This document shows positions 34,628-44,799 of a stretch of DNA of 64,000 nt, in pieces. This DNA is from Chalara sp. BL73 (lineage: Eukaryota > Ascomycota > Leotiomycetes > Helotiales). The stretch is taken from NCBI GenBank assembly GCA_918026815.1, contig CAKJVC010000017.1, positions 186,001-250,000 on the forward strand, in the 5' to 3' direction. Both the position numbers and the translations under genes were made by a program. The notes under the pieces are model-generated. The model saw only the letters and a program-made list of their open reading frames with translations, did not search any database and was not told where the DNA came from. Positions within the stretch are counted from its first letter, which is position 1, and each line of letters starts with the position of its first letter.

Positions 34628-36802
34628 TCATGGACCCGAATATATACTAGCAACGCTCGATTGAAGAAGAATCTTTAGAGCAGACCCTCGGGCAGTAATG
34701 TAAAAACAGTTTAGATTGTCTGCTTTATGTGAAATTTCTCCCTCTAGTGCTTCTGCATTAAAAACTAAAGATGGGTGTTGTCTAAGAACTCTCTCGGCTT
34801 CATCGGCTCTGAGCCATTCTATGGTATAAGAGAGATTGGTTGGATGGCCGTTGGATGTGATCCGAGCCGGCCCCGTTGAGTATTCAATCTGAATCTCGAG
34901 TGGTCCTGCGGTATATAGAGGTGATGCCTGGTTTTCTTTGACGATTTTTGACAGTACCTGGCCTTGAAGAAGTGCGTAGTTGTCGAGAGTTGTGTTTTCT
35001 GATGATAGTCCCCTAGAACTCCCTAAAGTCGAAAGCATTGTTTGTGCAATGTCACTCGATGGTTGAATTGATACCTCGCCCGCTGGGGCTAGAGGGCTAT
35101 CTCTCTGTGTGCTTTCCGAAGGCTTGGAGAATGTCTCGAGATTTGATGAAAGGAAAGGGTCTTTTTCTCTCTCTAAGTAATTCGGTGTTCGAGGATTCAA
35201 AAATCCTCCTCTCTCTCTAACGACAGGAACCGGCAATGCAAAGCTACCCAATGTCGACCTGGAGACGGGTAGCGTCAGGAGTGTGCTCTCATTTGGATCT
35301 GGATAAACAGTCTTTTGCCGTCTCGCAAGAAGTGTGGTAAGGTTATTCCTTATATGATTTGCCAACTCGCTGTTGAACCTTTGCTCTATTTCGTTGAGTC
35401 TTGGAGAAAATGGTAATCGCCATCCGGGGTATAATCTTCCGTGACATCGCGGGGTATGTATCTTCCCGTGCATATAAATAAAAGCATTGCAAAGAAAGCA
35501 GGCGTCCTTGGTTGAGCAGATAACTCGCGGCGGCAGCCTAGAAATTTCGAGCTCCAGGCAGAAGAGCAGCTGGATCTCAGCGTGGATTTTGGCGTCCTTC
35601 AAGGTTTTACGTGTCTGTTGAGCCAACCGATCACTTGCTTGAACCTCACTGACATTCAATAGCCGACAAATGTGGCTGATATTCCATCGCTGCCCATGTG
35701 GCGCGCTGATTCGCGAAATTGTAGAAGAAAGAGTGGGAGTATATTGGTTCGCTGGTATTCTTTGAAATACATTTGGAGGCAAGCTAACGAGAAGAATCTT
35801 CATCTATTGGACCAAAAGGAATTTTTTCGCGGTGCGATAAAGGAACCTAGCAGCTTCCCGGTATCTTGCGACTTTGCTAATGATATTCAAGAGATTTTTC
35901 TTCGATGATGGATTCATACTTTGGTTTGGTATAGCGCTCAGCAACCCTTGGAGTTCTCCCACTCCCCATAAGCGATGCATTCCTTGCACCAATTCCTCTA
36001 GCCGGGTTGGCGTGCGGTGTTTGACCCACGCATCAACTAATTTGATCACCTCTTTAACCGTCTCCACAAACAATGTAGAGGTGAGCAGCACCTTGCTGCC
36101 TCGAACTGTCTTGTTTTCGAGCCGTCGGATAGATGTTACAGCCTTTTGAAGCAGTTCCTTTATAGGTTGCCTCGGTGCTTTCCTACTATTGGAAATGAAC
36201 CGCAGACGGCAGAGAATGCGTACCGAGCACATAGAGACGACTGCAGTGAAGATACGATCCTCAACAACGTCTCCTTTGTTTGATTAGCAGCAAAAGAGTA
36301 TGAGATACGGACACTCACCGTCTGTTACCTGGGATAGTAGTGCGAAAATTTTCTCGAAACCTGACTTAAGGTTTTGTAGGACTTCCTTACCATCGCTTTG
36401 CCTGGCTTTATTGACAGCAAGCAGGACGTTTAAGGACGCCGAATCGGGATCCTCCTGAACACAAACTGCAGGGATGCTCTCAGGACCATCTTTCAGATTC
36501 GAGAGAAATGCAAGCGTGCCAGTCAAGCTTCGCTCTTGCAGGAAAGACAGCCTATAACCCTTCCGACGAATCGGAAGACTGTCAATCGGATTGTGAGACG
36601 GTGGAGCAGGAACGGAATGCAAAAGAGAGAGAAGAGCAATGTTCTCGGCGCAGATAACCGCGAGAGGAGGAGTATTCGGTGTCATTGAACAAGATAGTCT
36701 AAGTAGTATAGTGCGAGAGACATTATCAGCGAAACAAGGAACGTGCACAAGAGGGTTGTTTAGAAGGGGGTTGGGGGTGGGGTTGAAGAAGAATTCCTCC
36801 AC
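34628..36802 (-). pseudogene. OTT_1508-like nucleic-acid deaminase family gene with one in-frame TAG
   Basis: Exon 1 (36802-36319), a 45-bp intron (36274-36318, branch gctaat) and exon 2 (36273-34628) give a 709-codon frame that is open except for TAG at 35804-35806 (codon 318, ..KKFLLVQ*MKILLVSLP). The C-terminal part has the zinc-site signature of the OTT_1508-like deaminases: KIHAEIQLLFCLE (His392, Glu394) followed by PPRVICSTKDACFLC (Cys at about 414, 420 and 423), then HGKIHTPRCHGRLYPGW. The N-terminal half is helical and typical of the large fungal members, whose substrate is not established. The TAG could be a CAG-to-TAG RIP-type mutation. Coding character is equally good on both sides, so decay is recent, or the stop is bypassed. 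Called a pseudogene with that caveat. Confidence 0.75.
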
Positions 36803-36804
36803 TG

Positions 36805-38200
36805 GACAAGGTCTTCAATTTTAAATCGGAGGCAAAATGGGGCCATAAAGTTGCTCGAAAAGGTGCACCTGTCATCTCGATATTGGCTCATATGGGTGGT
36901 CATCTTTTAAGAAAGCATTAACGCCGCCGAGATGGGTCGAGATTATGCTCCTCCTTAGAGCCTTTCTAATTTAATTAGGCTACATCGGCACTTCCTATAA
37001 CTTTCAACCCAAGCCACTAACTTCCTATGGCTCTCTTATTATCTTTCTCCTTAATCAAGATTGATGAGTCTAAGAATTTTTCTCTCTGCCCACTTGTTTA
37101 TATGTGGGCTCGAGATATATTAAATGCGGAAGATCAAATAAAGACGACGGCAGCTTTAACGGCGCTGATACTAGCAAATTCGATATCTTTTAGAGACGGC
37201 CTTTGATTTTATATACAAGAGATCTTTGTTATCACATATTCTATGCTGCATGAGACATCTCAAGGCCCAGAATGAAACTATATATAGCCAGGAGGAAGAT
37301 ATCACGATAGCTTCGAAATTTGCTCGAGTAACGTTATATGTAGATGCCGGATAGTGGCGAGAAATCCAATAGCAAAGGGACACTTTTTCTAGCAACTGTA
37401 GTAAGCCTCCTCCGGGACAAACCCTAGTATCGGCCCTGATCTATGGTTATCCGCTTATAAAAGCCTTTTTGCCCTCTGTCCTCGGCTTCTCCTAGCACTT
37501 GTAAACCTTTTATCTATTATTATACAGTGACCTCTCTTTTTTAACCTAATCCAAGCATGCGGTGTAAACCCGACGGAAACTTGGTGTAATATCTAACTCA
37601 CCCTATATTGTTAAACAATATGAGAATTAGCGTCTGGGTCATATATAAAATTAGAGCATTTCTAATAAATTTACTACGCTAGTTGTAACTGCGCGCCTCG
37701 GCCTTCAAGCATAGTTGAGCCTGCGAGTGGATAAAGCTGAAAGCGCTTAGCAATCCAAACATGTGTATAAAACTAGCAAAAACAACTATACAATAGAAAA
37801 TCTGGTGGCTGCATCTATAAATGTCGTATCGCAGTGGGCACTATTTTTCCGGGATTTTTGCTGTATAAACTACAGCTTTTAAAAAATTGAGCATTGCTGT
37901 AATTAGCATATATAACAGGCTTATTTTATAGTTTTAAGTTTTCTAGCTATAAATAACAAGCTCATGTATTATAAATACTATAGCTGAAAAGCCCAAAAAA
38001 GCGTATATCGCAGTTCGATATAGTTTAAAAATAGAATATCGAAACTTTAAAGTTAAAGTTGCTATAGTACAAACTAAAGCCAAGATAAAAACTACTGTTT
38101 AGTAGAATTTTTGTAAATTTTAATTACAATAGAACCTGTAATAAACCGAAAAAACTGTCGATTTTTATATAAGAATAACGATTTTTAAATAATCGAATTA
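36805..38200. other. AT-rich intergenic sequence, start of repeat-rich island
   Basis: Base composition drops sharply to AT after about 37.5 kb. No intact gene is present. A frame near 37100-37200 (ARDILNAEDQIKTTAALTA) looks coding-like but is short and followed by stops. It is probably decayed repeat DNA. Confidence 0.45.
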
Positions 38201-38203
38201 ATT

Positions 38204-38638
38204 CTAGCACGCCGCTACTTTTTCGCTATAATTTAACATAATGTAAAAAAAAGCTAAAAAAAAAAAGCATAAAACGACCCCGAAAAAGAATGTCGCAAAG
38301 CCAATTACATCGCCAATTTGAATAGCGAAGTAATAATTGCATACTTTAATAAATACGTATATTGAAAGAATTGCAAAAAGGACGGCGCTAAACAAGTGAA
38401 AGTAAATATTCACAACTTTATTGTGAACGTGTTGCAAGCTAGCTAGAGACTTCCGAAAAGATCCAGATACAGGCCGATACCCAGTAAAAATAAATTCGTT
38501 ATCCTGTTGCCAGCTAAGCAGGTCATTCCATCGTAAAAGCGGATAGTGGCCACTTTGTCCTCTGGTTTGCCTAAGCCTATGAGCTATCGACCGATCTGGA
38601 GTTTCTCTCCGCGAGTACAAATTTAATTCGGAGGCCAT
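38204..38638 (-). pseudogene. PAQR/ADIPOR-like receptor, truncated relic
   Basis: The frame from Met 38638 reads LLRWNDLLSWQQDNEFIFTGYRP, SFRKSLASLQHVHNKVVNIYFHL, GDVIGFATFFFGVVLC and NYSEKVAAC before TAG at 38204. This follows the N-terminal region and TM1-2 of the PAQR (adiponectin receptor / Izh-type) family. Members have about 300 residues and seven membrane segments. Here it stops at 144 with five missing. A position usually His in the zinc-binding SxxxH / NHS region is Tyr (NYS), a C-to-T type change. It lies in AT-rich sequence. I infer a mutated relic. Confidence 0.78.
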
Positions 38639-38929
38639 ATTTGCCTAAGTTAGTTCTTACGTTTAAAGTAATCTTTTATTGGGAATATACCCCTTTAGAA
38701 AAGTTGAAACTCTTTTCTGCACTGGAAATTCGAGCAGTTATTGTCGAATAGTAATAAAGCCAGAAAAAGGCCTTTTAAAAATAGATATTCCAGTTTGAAA
38801 GTCCAAAAACGGCTTTATATATGTTACGTTTTTTTAAACAAGCCGAGTAGCACAATTTGATTCATTTTTAAAACCTTTGCAGCACTTTTTAGTACTATAT
38901 ATTAAATAGCCCCAATTAAATCAAGTAAC

Positions 38930-39685
38930 TTTGAACGCAGCAAGTAAAAAAGTAAGTGCCGGGAAGAATTATCAAAGCATATTCGTAAGTTTCTTTTTGT
39001 ACATTTCTTTTTGTTTTTACTAATAAAACTTCAGAAAAAAAAGTAGGAATCCCCATTGAACCGTTACAAGTTCGTTTAATAACTAAAGCTAACGATCTTT
39101 ATATGTAAAAAGTCTTGCCGGAGAAAAAGCACTTTTTCTCGAAAAATATAAACGATTATTCGATCGGGGCATATAAGGAATTGTGTAAAAGAATTAGTGT
39201 TGCGTTTAAAGCTGTTTTTGCAAGTATAACAACGAGAACAAGTTCAGTAAACGATGTCCAGGAAATTCTTATATCAGCAAAAGTATATAAACAGCTCGAG
39301 TTTCTGAACTTAACTAGCACTTTATTCAGCTTACGCAAGTAAGCTTTAGTGCAAAAATAAATGAATTGCATAAAAAAAATGTAACGCTCAAACGAAAGCT
39401 AAAGCAATAAAAAAATCAAGCCGCCGCAGAATCCGAACTTCGACTACAGTTCGAGCAAGAACTGAAAAAGCTCACGACTGCTAATCAAATACTCCAGCAG
39501 GATTTACAGAAAAGCGCAATGATAGCAGATGGTTTTAGAAAGAACATATATAAGTACATTCACATAGTAAACAAGGTGATGCCGCTAATAGATGAGTTAA
39601 GGGCTGGATTGACATTAAATGAGGATTCTGGTGAATTGGAGCCTTTGCTACACCCCGTCCTAAAAGTCAAGCTTGACTTTTAAAT
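38930..39685 (+). pseudogene. Relic of an unidentified coiled-coil protein gene
   Basis: A coding-like path with intron-like breaks is visible. A short exon (ASKKVSAGKNYQSIF) is followed by a GTAAGT...ctaataaaacttcag intron (about 38987-39032). Next come VGIPIEPLQVRLITKANDLYM, a TAA, and KVLPEKKHFFSKNINDYSIG...VYKQLEF. In another frame follow AKINELHKKNVTLKRKLKQ, a TAA, and a Glu/Gln/Leu-rich coiled coil ending VLKVKLDF at TAA 39683. The two internal stops and AT bias suggest RIP-type decay. I do not recognise the family; a transposon-associated or regulatory protein is possible. Confidence 0.45.
39661..39682. repeat. 22-bp perfect palindrome
   Basis: Half-site taaaagtcaag followed immediately by its exact reverse complement, with no spacer. 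It overlaps the end of the coiled-coil relic frame. It could form a short hairpin or be chance. Confidence 0.8.
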
Positions 39686-39689
39686 TAAA

Positions 39690-40690
39690 ACTAACGTATA
39701 TCCCTGCGTGCCGGAAAACCCTCCGCGCCGGAAAAAATAATAGATACATTGACTTCAAGCATCTTAAAATCCATACACAACGTACTTTGTTCTATTATTC
39801 TTTATTAGTCATATTCTATAGCCACTCCCGAAAACCTGAAATCCTTTAGACTAAAAAGTTATATTAGCATTATCGCCCTTACGCCTGATTTGCAAAGAGT
39901 GTCCTTTTATAGCAAAACAAAATCTACTTGCCACAGCTGCACCGCTGACTCTGTACTATCCTTGAAACTTATATAAAAGTCTTAGCCAAGATTTAAGTCC
40001 TCATAAAAACACAAAAGATCGTCAACAGCCTTGTGGCGGCTATAATGTGCAAATTTATGCAAGATCGCCACGCGGGTCGGTACCTCAGATTGAAGCGAGA
40101 GACGATCTCAGTGGGGAAAGTCCCATAGTACTCAACTACACCCTGGCACATTAAGTATGGCGCCCTTCTAGAAGCTTCTATACACAGCCACATGTCCCGC
40201 TGCCGCTTAGCGATCGGCCGTTCGTTCCCTCCTCTATCCCAACGTCACAATAAGGTAGTGCTTCATGAGCGACCGCGCTAGCAAAGCCCTTATAGAGGCT
40301 GCCCTACTAGGAGAGCCTCGAACATACGATGCCACATCGAAACGCAGTGGAGTTTCGGCCCTCTATGGAAGCGAAGGCTAACTTGTCAGTTTTGGGAATA
40401 AGGGGGCTCTTAAGTGCCTGCATAAGAACATCATTCCTGGGGGTGTCCCAATCAAGACTCTGTATTTGTCGAACGGCTTCTGCGCACCCGGTGCTTTGAC
40501 AGCGCGGTGCTTGCCACTCTTTAGCACCTGGTTCGTGAAGACTTCCATAGTGGAGCCAAGTGAACAGGATGGAGACGCTAATGCCGTCTTTGTGCGCAGG
40601 GAAACCAAGGGGATCTTGGTTTCCAGGCTGTGCACCTGGGCAACACAATACTCGCAGAAAGTCGCTGAACGAGTCATAAAGTCGATGACT
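39690..40690. other. No supported gene between relics
   Basis: Frames on both strands near 40300-40700 overlap each other and carry no family motif. Sequence from about 40660 begins to resemble the PKS relic that follows. Confidence 0.4.
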
Positions 40691-40696
40691 ATTGTG

Positions 40697-41838
40697 GCAA
40701 AGAGATAGAATGCTACGTCGGCATCTTCGGCGAAGGTTGGCTGTATATGGTATCTAAAGAGACTCTGAATAGATTTTAAATTCTTTAGAATATCAAAAAT
40801 AAAATCTTTTTATATTATGACAGGTTACGTCGACCTGATAATTGCAAATCGCCGCTTATACGAATACGATCTACAAGGGCCCAGTCTTGTAATCAAAACA
40901 GGCTGCTTAGTCTCTCTTGTTGCATTTCATGAGGCGTTTCGGGTTTTGCAAAGTAGCGACTGTTCAGGTGCTTTTGTTGCTGGTATTAGTTTGATTATGG
41001 GTCCAACGACAACATTTATAATGTTTTCAGAAGTCATTCTTTCCCCAAAGGCTTTATGTAAGATATTTGACACAAGTATAAACGGTTTCGCACGTGCCAA
41101 AGCCATAATTTGTGTTTATATAAAGCTTCTTGAGGACGCTATCCGCGACGGCAATTCTACCCGGGCTGTAATTAAAAACACTGGCTTCAACAGTAACAGC
41201 AAAAGTCAGGGATTGATGGCTCCGAATGGCAAGGCACACGAGGCACTCATGCGGAAAGCCTGTCTAGAAGCTGGTCTCGATTTAGCAGAGACAGGCTACG
41301 TTGAGGTAAGTTATTATGAGCTTTTCCCGACATAATTTCAATTGGTTTAATATCAAGTGTCACGGCATTGGTACTGCAACTGGTGACCCTATTGAGACCA
41401 ATGCCGTCGGTAATGTTTTTGGCGAGCACGGGGTATGTATTGGCTTAGTAAACCAAACATTAAACACAGTAAAGGCTCGTCGGGGATCAGTAGTCTGATT
41501 AAATCTGTGCTTATTCTCGAGAACAAGATTATTTCTCCGAACATTAAGTTCAATCAGCCGAATCTTAAAATTAGGTTTTACAAGTTTTATACCCAGGCTG
41601 ATCTTGAGCATGCGATCTGACTTGAGTGAACAGTTCCGTTCTTCGAGAAGAATCTGGTTGTGCCAACAAAGCCGACTCTATGGCCAGCTGACCGCAAAGG
41701 ACGCATCAGTATCAATTTTTCGGGATTGGAGGCATTAATGCCCATCTGATTCTGGATGCCTATCACGACCCAGATGCAATCGACACTGTTTCTAACCCTG
41801 ATGCGCGGCAGCTGCTTCTTTTTTCTGTTAATATGTAA
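40697..41838 (+). pseudogene. Polyketide synthase ketosynthase-domain relic (reducing type)
   Basis: The frames together follow a fungal reducing PKS ketosynthase: GKEIECYVGIFGEGWLYM, YEYDLQGPSLVIKTGCLVSL (active-site region, normally TGCSASL), AGISLIMGPTTTF, KSQGLMAPNGKAHEALM. A possible intron (41305-41360) leads to [20 protein letters not shown] frame change near 41455-41475 leads to [19 protein letters not shown], then RISINFSGIGGINAHLILD. The catalytic Cys and the first active His (CHG) remain. The GHSEG block has lost its Gly (HSKG preceded by Lys). At least one 1-nt deletion and several stops are present. No AT, DH, KR or ACP domain follows. It is a stranded, mutated fragment, not a working gene. 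Confidence 0.88.
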
Positions 41839-41839
41839 G

Positions 41840-42136
41840 CTTTCTTTGTTCTGTTGATTTACGCTCAACGACGAATATACGGCTGTGTGATGGCATTATA
41901 TCTCATTTCTTGATTATATATATATGTATATATAAATAATGATATACACAAATCGACATAATGCGTGACGTGTAGACTTGGGCCTGGGTCAACAATCTTG
42001 TGTCGCCAGTCAAGACGACATACTTTAAAGAAAATTTTTCGATAGAACATACCAGGCCAGAGAAACCTAGGAGACAAGGAAAAAGAGAGAAACCCAAAGG
42101 AGTGACTTAAGCACAAGTCATTCCGTCTTTCCATCC
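41840..42136. other. AT-rich spacer
   Basis: Between the PKS relic and the secreted-protein gene lies AT-rich sequence with a TATATA-type run at 41917-41940. No gene. Confidence 0.5.
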
Positions 42137-42236
42137 ATACTAGTAGGAAGTGCCTCTAATTTCTTTTTTTTTAGCATCTATGACCAGTGTTATAGGCCGA
42201 TTCATAAAACATACCTTTCTGCGATTCATAACGAGC

Positions 42237-42638
42237 TCAACCCTGCACGACGTAGGTGCTCCTCCAGTTCTTGCCCGTGTTGACGCCGTAGCATCCATTG
42301 CCGTACACATACTGATTGGGAGTGCGGCTTCCACAGCCCGAGATATCGTGCAACCAAACCGTGTTGCTGCCACCGCAACCCATGAGACGGAAAGAGTGGC
42401 GGTTGTCGTTTCCGATGCATTGACTGCCGCTGATTCGGACATTGCCACCGGCTGCTCCATCGCAGTTGGCTCCGGAGAAGGCAGTGATATAGCAATCGGC
42501 TTGGCGGGCAAAGATGTTGGGCGGTTCACCCAGATCTTCTACGGGGGTGGCGATGATATCATTTGTGTTGGCAAGAGGGGTGCTAGAGACTATGCCGGAG
42601 ACAAGAGCCACCAGCAGGAGAGGTAGAGCGGAGAGCAT
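42237..42638 (-). CDS. Small secreted cysteine-rich protein (effector-like)
   Basis: A single exon of 133 aa. Signal peptide MLSALPLLLVALVSGIVSS is followed by a short propeptide-like stretch ending in FARQ (a possible Kex2-like site) and a mature part of about 85 residues. This part has six Cys in even spacing (DCYITAF, NCDG, QCIGND, GCGGSN, SGCGSR, GCYGVN), enough for three disulfides, and ends NWRSTYVVQG. This size and pattern are common to fungal secreted effector or antimicrobial-type proteins. I cannot name a family. The frame is clean and GC-rich in the third position, although relics lie on both sides, so it looks under selection. A TATA-like site stands 84 bp upstream. Confidence 0.8.
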   Translation of the reverse strand: MLSALPLLLVALVSGIVSSTPLANTNDIIATPVEDLGEPPNIFARQADCYITAFSGANCDGAAGGNVRISGSQCIGNDNRHSFRLMGCGGSNTVWLHDISGCGSRTPNQYVYGNGCYGVNTGKNWRSTYVVQG

Positions 42639-42721
42639 TTTGAATGGTGATGCAGAGACTTGACTTTGGGAGCTGGAATGTGGAAGTGTAGAGGATGATT
42701 CAGTGCGAGGTCTTCTACCAC

Positions 42722-42729
42722 TTTATACT
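42722..42729 (-). promoter_or_regulatory. Candidate TATA box of small secreted protein gene
   Basis: Read on the minus strand, agtataaa lies about 84-91 bp upstream of the ATG at 42638, an ordinary distance for a short-leader fungal gene. Confidence 0.4.
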
Positions 42730-43042
42730 TCAACGCGTAACTCAAGATTCAAGCGAAATCCATGGATCTGACTGTATCTTGGAGACCTTTACACTAAAAG
42801 AAAAGATTGGTAACATTGCGGGGCTGTGTAAGTGAGGGAAGGTGCAGGTGCTGTACGTGTAAGGCGTCAAACATATACGAAGGAGAAGCCACAAAGTAAC
42901 GACCACGAAACAACAGAGCTAATGAAGTGAGAAGATGACAGTCTTGCAGTGATAGAAACTATAAGACCTACTACCTAGTTATAGAAAGACAGCAGAAGGG
43001 TTGTCTTCTTCTCTCTTTTGCTGCGCTAGGAGCTTCAAACCT

Positions 43043-43270
43043 GCACTTGCGAACTTCTACTTCGAAGCCTTAGAGAAGGCCTTATGTGTACATGATGTTG
43101 CCCTTGCATATTACTTCGGAGCCTTGAGAGAAGGCCTTATGTTCAAACGATATCTGCACCTGCATACTTTAATTCTAAGCCTTGAGCGAAGTTTTTGTTT
43201 GCACACAATGCCTGCACCTGCACACCGCTACTTCCGTGCCCTAAGTAAAGGTCTCATTTTGTACACAATT
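43043..43270 (+). repeat. Four degenerate 57-bp repeats in an open frame (19-residue units)
   Basis: Units start at 43043, 43100, 43157 and 43214, each exactly 57 bp. They lie in a plus-strand frame (43001-43360) open across all four, giving 19-residue units such as PALANFYFEALEKALCVHD, VALAYYFGALREGLMFKRY and PAPAHRYFRALSKGLILYT. Length is kept as a multiple of three, but sequence is diverged and there is no clear start, signal or family. It could be a former repeat protein or a minisatellite that happens to be open. Confidence 0.7.
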
Positions 43271-43366
43271 CGGTCCGTTCCACACCAAAAAGAGAAGGTG
43301 GATATAGCACTCGACAGAACAGGGCAGGGGAGGAGATTTCCTTCCACCCCAGCAACCTGATGACCA

Positions 43367-43555
43367 ATGGAGGAAAATGTGCCAAAAAACAATAGCCGCA
43401 TTTGGCTGAAGAACCGATGGCCCTGACCCATGGAGGAAAATGTGCCAAAAAACAATAGCCGCATTTGGCTGAAGAACTGATGGCCCTGACCCATGGAGGA
43501 AAATGTGCCAAAAAACAATAGCCGCATTTGGCTGAAGAACTGATGGCCCTGACCC
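43367..43555. repeat. Three tandem 63-bp repeats
   Basis: Units 43367-43429, 43430-43492 and 43493-43555 begin atggaggaaaatgtgcc and are identical except for one C/T difference (gaaccgatgg in the first copy, gaactgatgg in the others). Near-identity means recent duplication. The unit length is a multiple of three, and the minus strand reads through all copies. Confidence 0.95.
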
Positions 43556-43760
43556 CTGGTTCTATGCCTATTGGTGGGATATCTTCAAAGAACGGGTGAA
43601 GGGCATCTAGTTGCATTATCAGTACTTGCCGATATGTGGCTCAGTCGGATAGAAGTGACAGTCTGGAGGCGTATTCATGTGCTCTAACCACTAGTAGAGC
43701 TGCCTGGCCCTATTTCGAGCTTGGCGCCAAGCACTGCAGAGCTCGGTAGAGCTTGGCCCC

Positions 43761-43981
43761 TGTTACCACAGGGCTCGGCACCCCAGAGCTTGGCAACCGA
43801 CGCTACAGGGCTCGCTTACACTGGCCCCTGGCCAGCCTCTTGTATATAAAGCACCGCTCTCCTTCCCTTCTTCTGCCTGTAGTTTGTTCTCTTAGTTATA
43901 ACAATTGATAGTTGTTCACACCTCTGAGTCCTTCTACCTAGATCTACGGATCGAGATCCCTGTTCGGCTTGAGTTGTTACA
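43761..43981. mobile_element. Possible LTR remnant
   Basis: A 221-bp stretch begins tgttaccaca and ends gttgttaca (TG..CA borders on either strand). It holds a TATATAAA-type core at about 43845-43851 and abuts the broken end of a gag relic. Repeated gagcttggc / gggctcggc motifs occur inside and just before it. No flanking duplication was found, so the borders are uncertain. Confidence 0.35.
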
Positions 43982-43983
43982 GT

Positions 43984-44793
43984 CTATATAAAAAGGAACC
44001 ATTCCGCTTTGTTTACTTTTTTTTTGATTGCTAAGCTTAGGAATCGAGCTTTAAACTCCGGAAAAGTTTCATCGACGTAGTTAGCGCTTTCTATTTTAAT
44101 ATCGTAGAAAGCGTTTTTTGCTTTTTCTGTTTTATTGCCAGTAAAGTAGTAAGTGGATAAAAGATCAATTATTTTTTCCGGGTTACTGAAACTTTCTTGA
44201 GACAAGTAAATGAGTTCCAAGTATTCTTTGGCTTGGCTTGTTGCCGCTCCTTATATCAAAGCTTTTTTTAAGCGCTTAGTCGGATAGTGGTCGGCATTGA
44301 CTTCTAGGCGATCTATAATAAAGGCCTTTTATTGATGAAAAGTAAGTTTTAGTCCGTTGTCTAAAAGGACTATCTTTTCCGTCAGCTCTGTTTTCCTAAA
44401 GCGAGAGTAACTATAAGTGGTTTCAGGAGTTCTGAAAAGCTGCTCCTGAAGCTCAATTAGCATATAGCTTGCTTTTTGCGGAGTACTATTCCTTGATTGT
44501 TGTTGTTGCAAGTTGTTTTCCACCGAAAGTAGCGTTTCGTTAAGGTTCCGTAATAGCTCCACAGCGGGTCGGCGGCTGTTCTGACCCTGAACTAATTAGC
44601 TGGTTAAGCGAGTCAGCTCTGTAATAAAATTTTGCAGTATAGCGAATTTCGCGCGATTGTCCTGCAGTGTGCGCTCGGCTTCACTTGCTTTTGTTTCCAG
44701 TGATTGAATAATGCCACGCATTTCATCAGAATTTTCGTAGTTGCGAGCATTTCTTGTTCTATAAGAAAAGCGGAATCTAGATGAAAAGGGCAC
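43984..44793 (-). pseudogene. LTR-retrotransposon gag relic
   Basis: Minus-strand frames follow a fungal gypsy-type Gag: a coiled-coil N-terminus (GIIQSLETKASEAERTLQDN), LTFHQ*KAFIIDRLEVNADHYP, TSQAKEYLELIYLS, KIIDLLSTYYFTGNK and YVDETFPEFKARFLSLAI. Two TAA codons interrupt the core; the first stands where Gag proteins normally have Trp, so TGG to TAA (two G-to-A changes) is likely. The frame ends at 43984 at the edge of the LTR-like stretch. No zinc knuckle, protease or reverse transcriptase follows. Confidence 0.68.
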
Positions 44794-44799
44794 TTAAAA

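Noticed and set aside
34628..35803. Treating the C-terminal deaminase half as a separate gene starting at the ATG after the TAG
   Set aside because: The ATG follows the stop directly and in the same frame, and the upstream half fits the N-terminal region of the same large family. Two independent genes are less likely, though internal initiation cannot be excluded.
40307..40677. Minus-strand open frames upstream of the PKS relic
   Set aside because: No family motif, and they overlap plus-strand frames and the edge of PKS-like sequence.
41303..41361. Reading the PKS relic as a functional spliced gene
   Set aside because: Although a plausible intron lies here, the 1-nt deletion near 41455-41475, several stops and the altered GHSEG block rule out a working ketosynthase.
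43620..43710. tRNA-like text (ggctcagtcggatagaag and, on the other strand, gtggttagagca)
   Set aside because: An A-box-like stretch is present, but there is no B box, no acceptor stem pairing and no cloverleaf on either strand.
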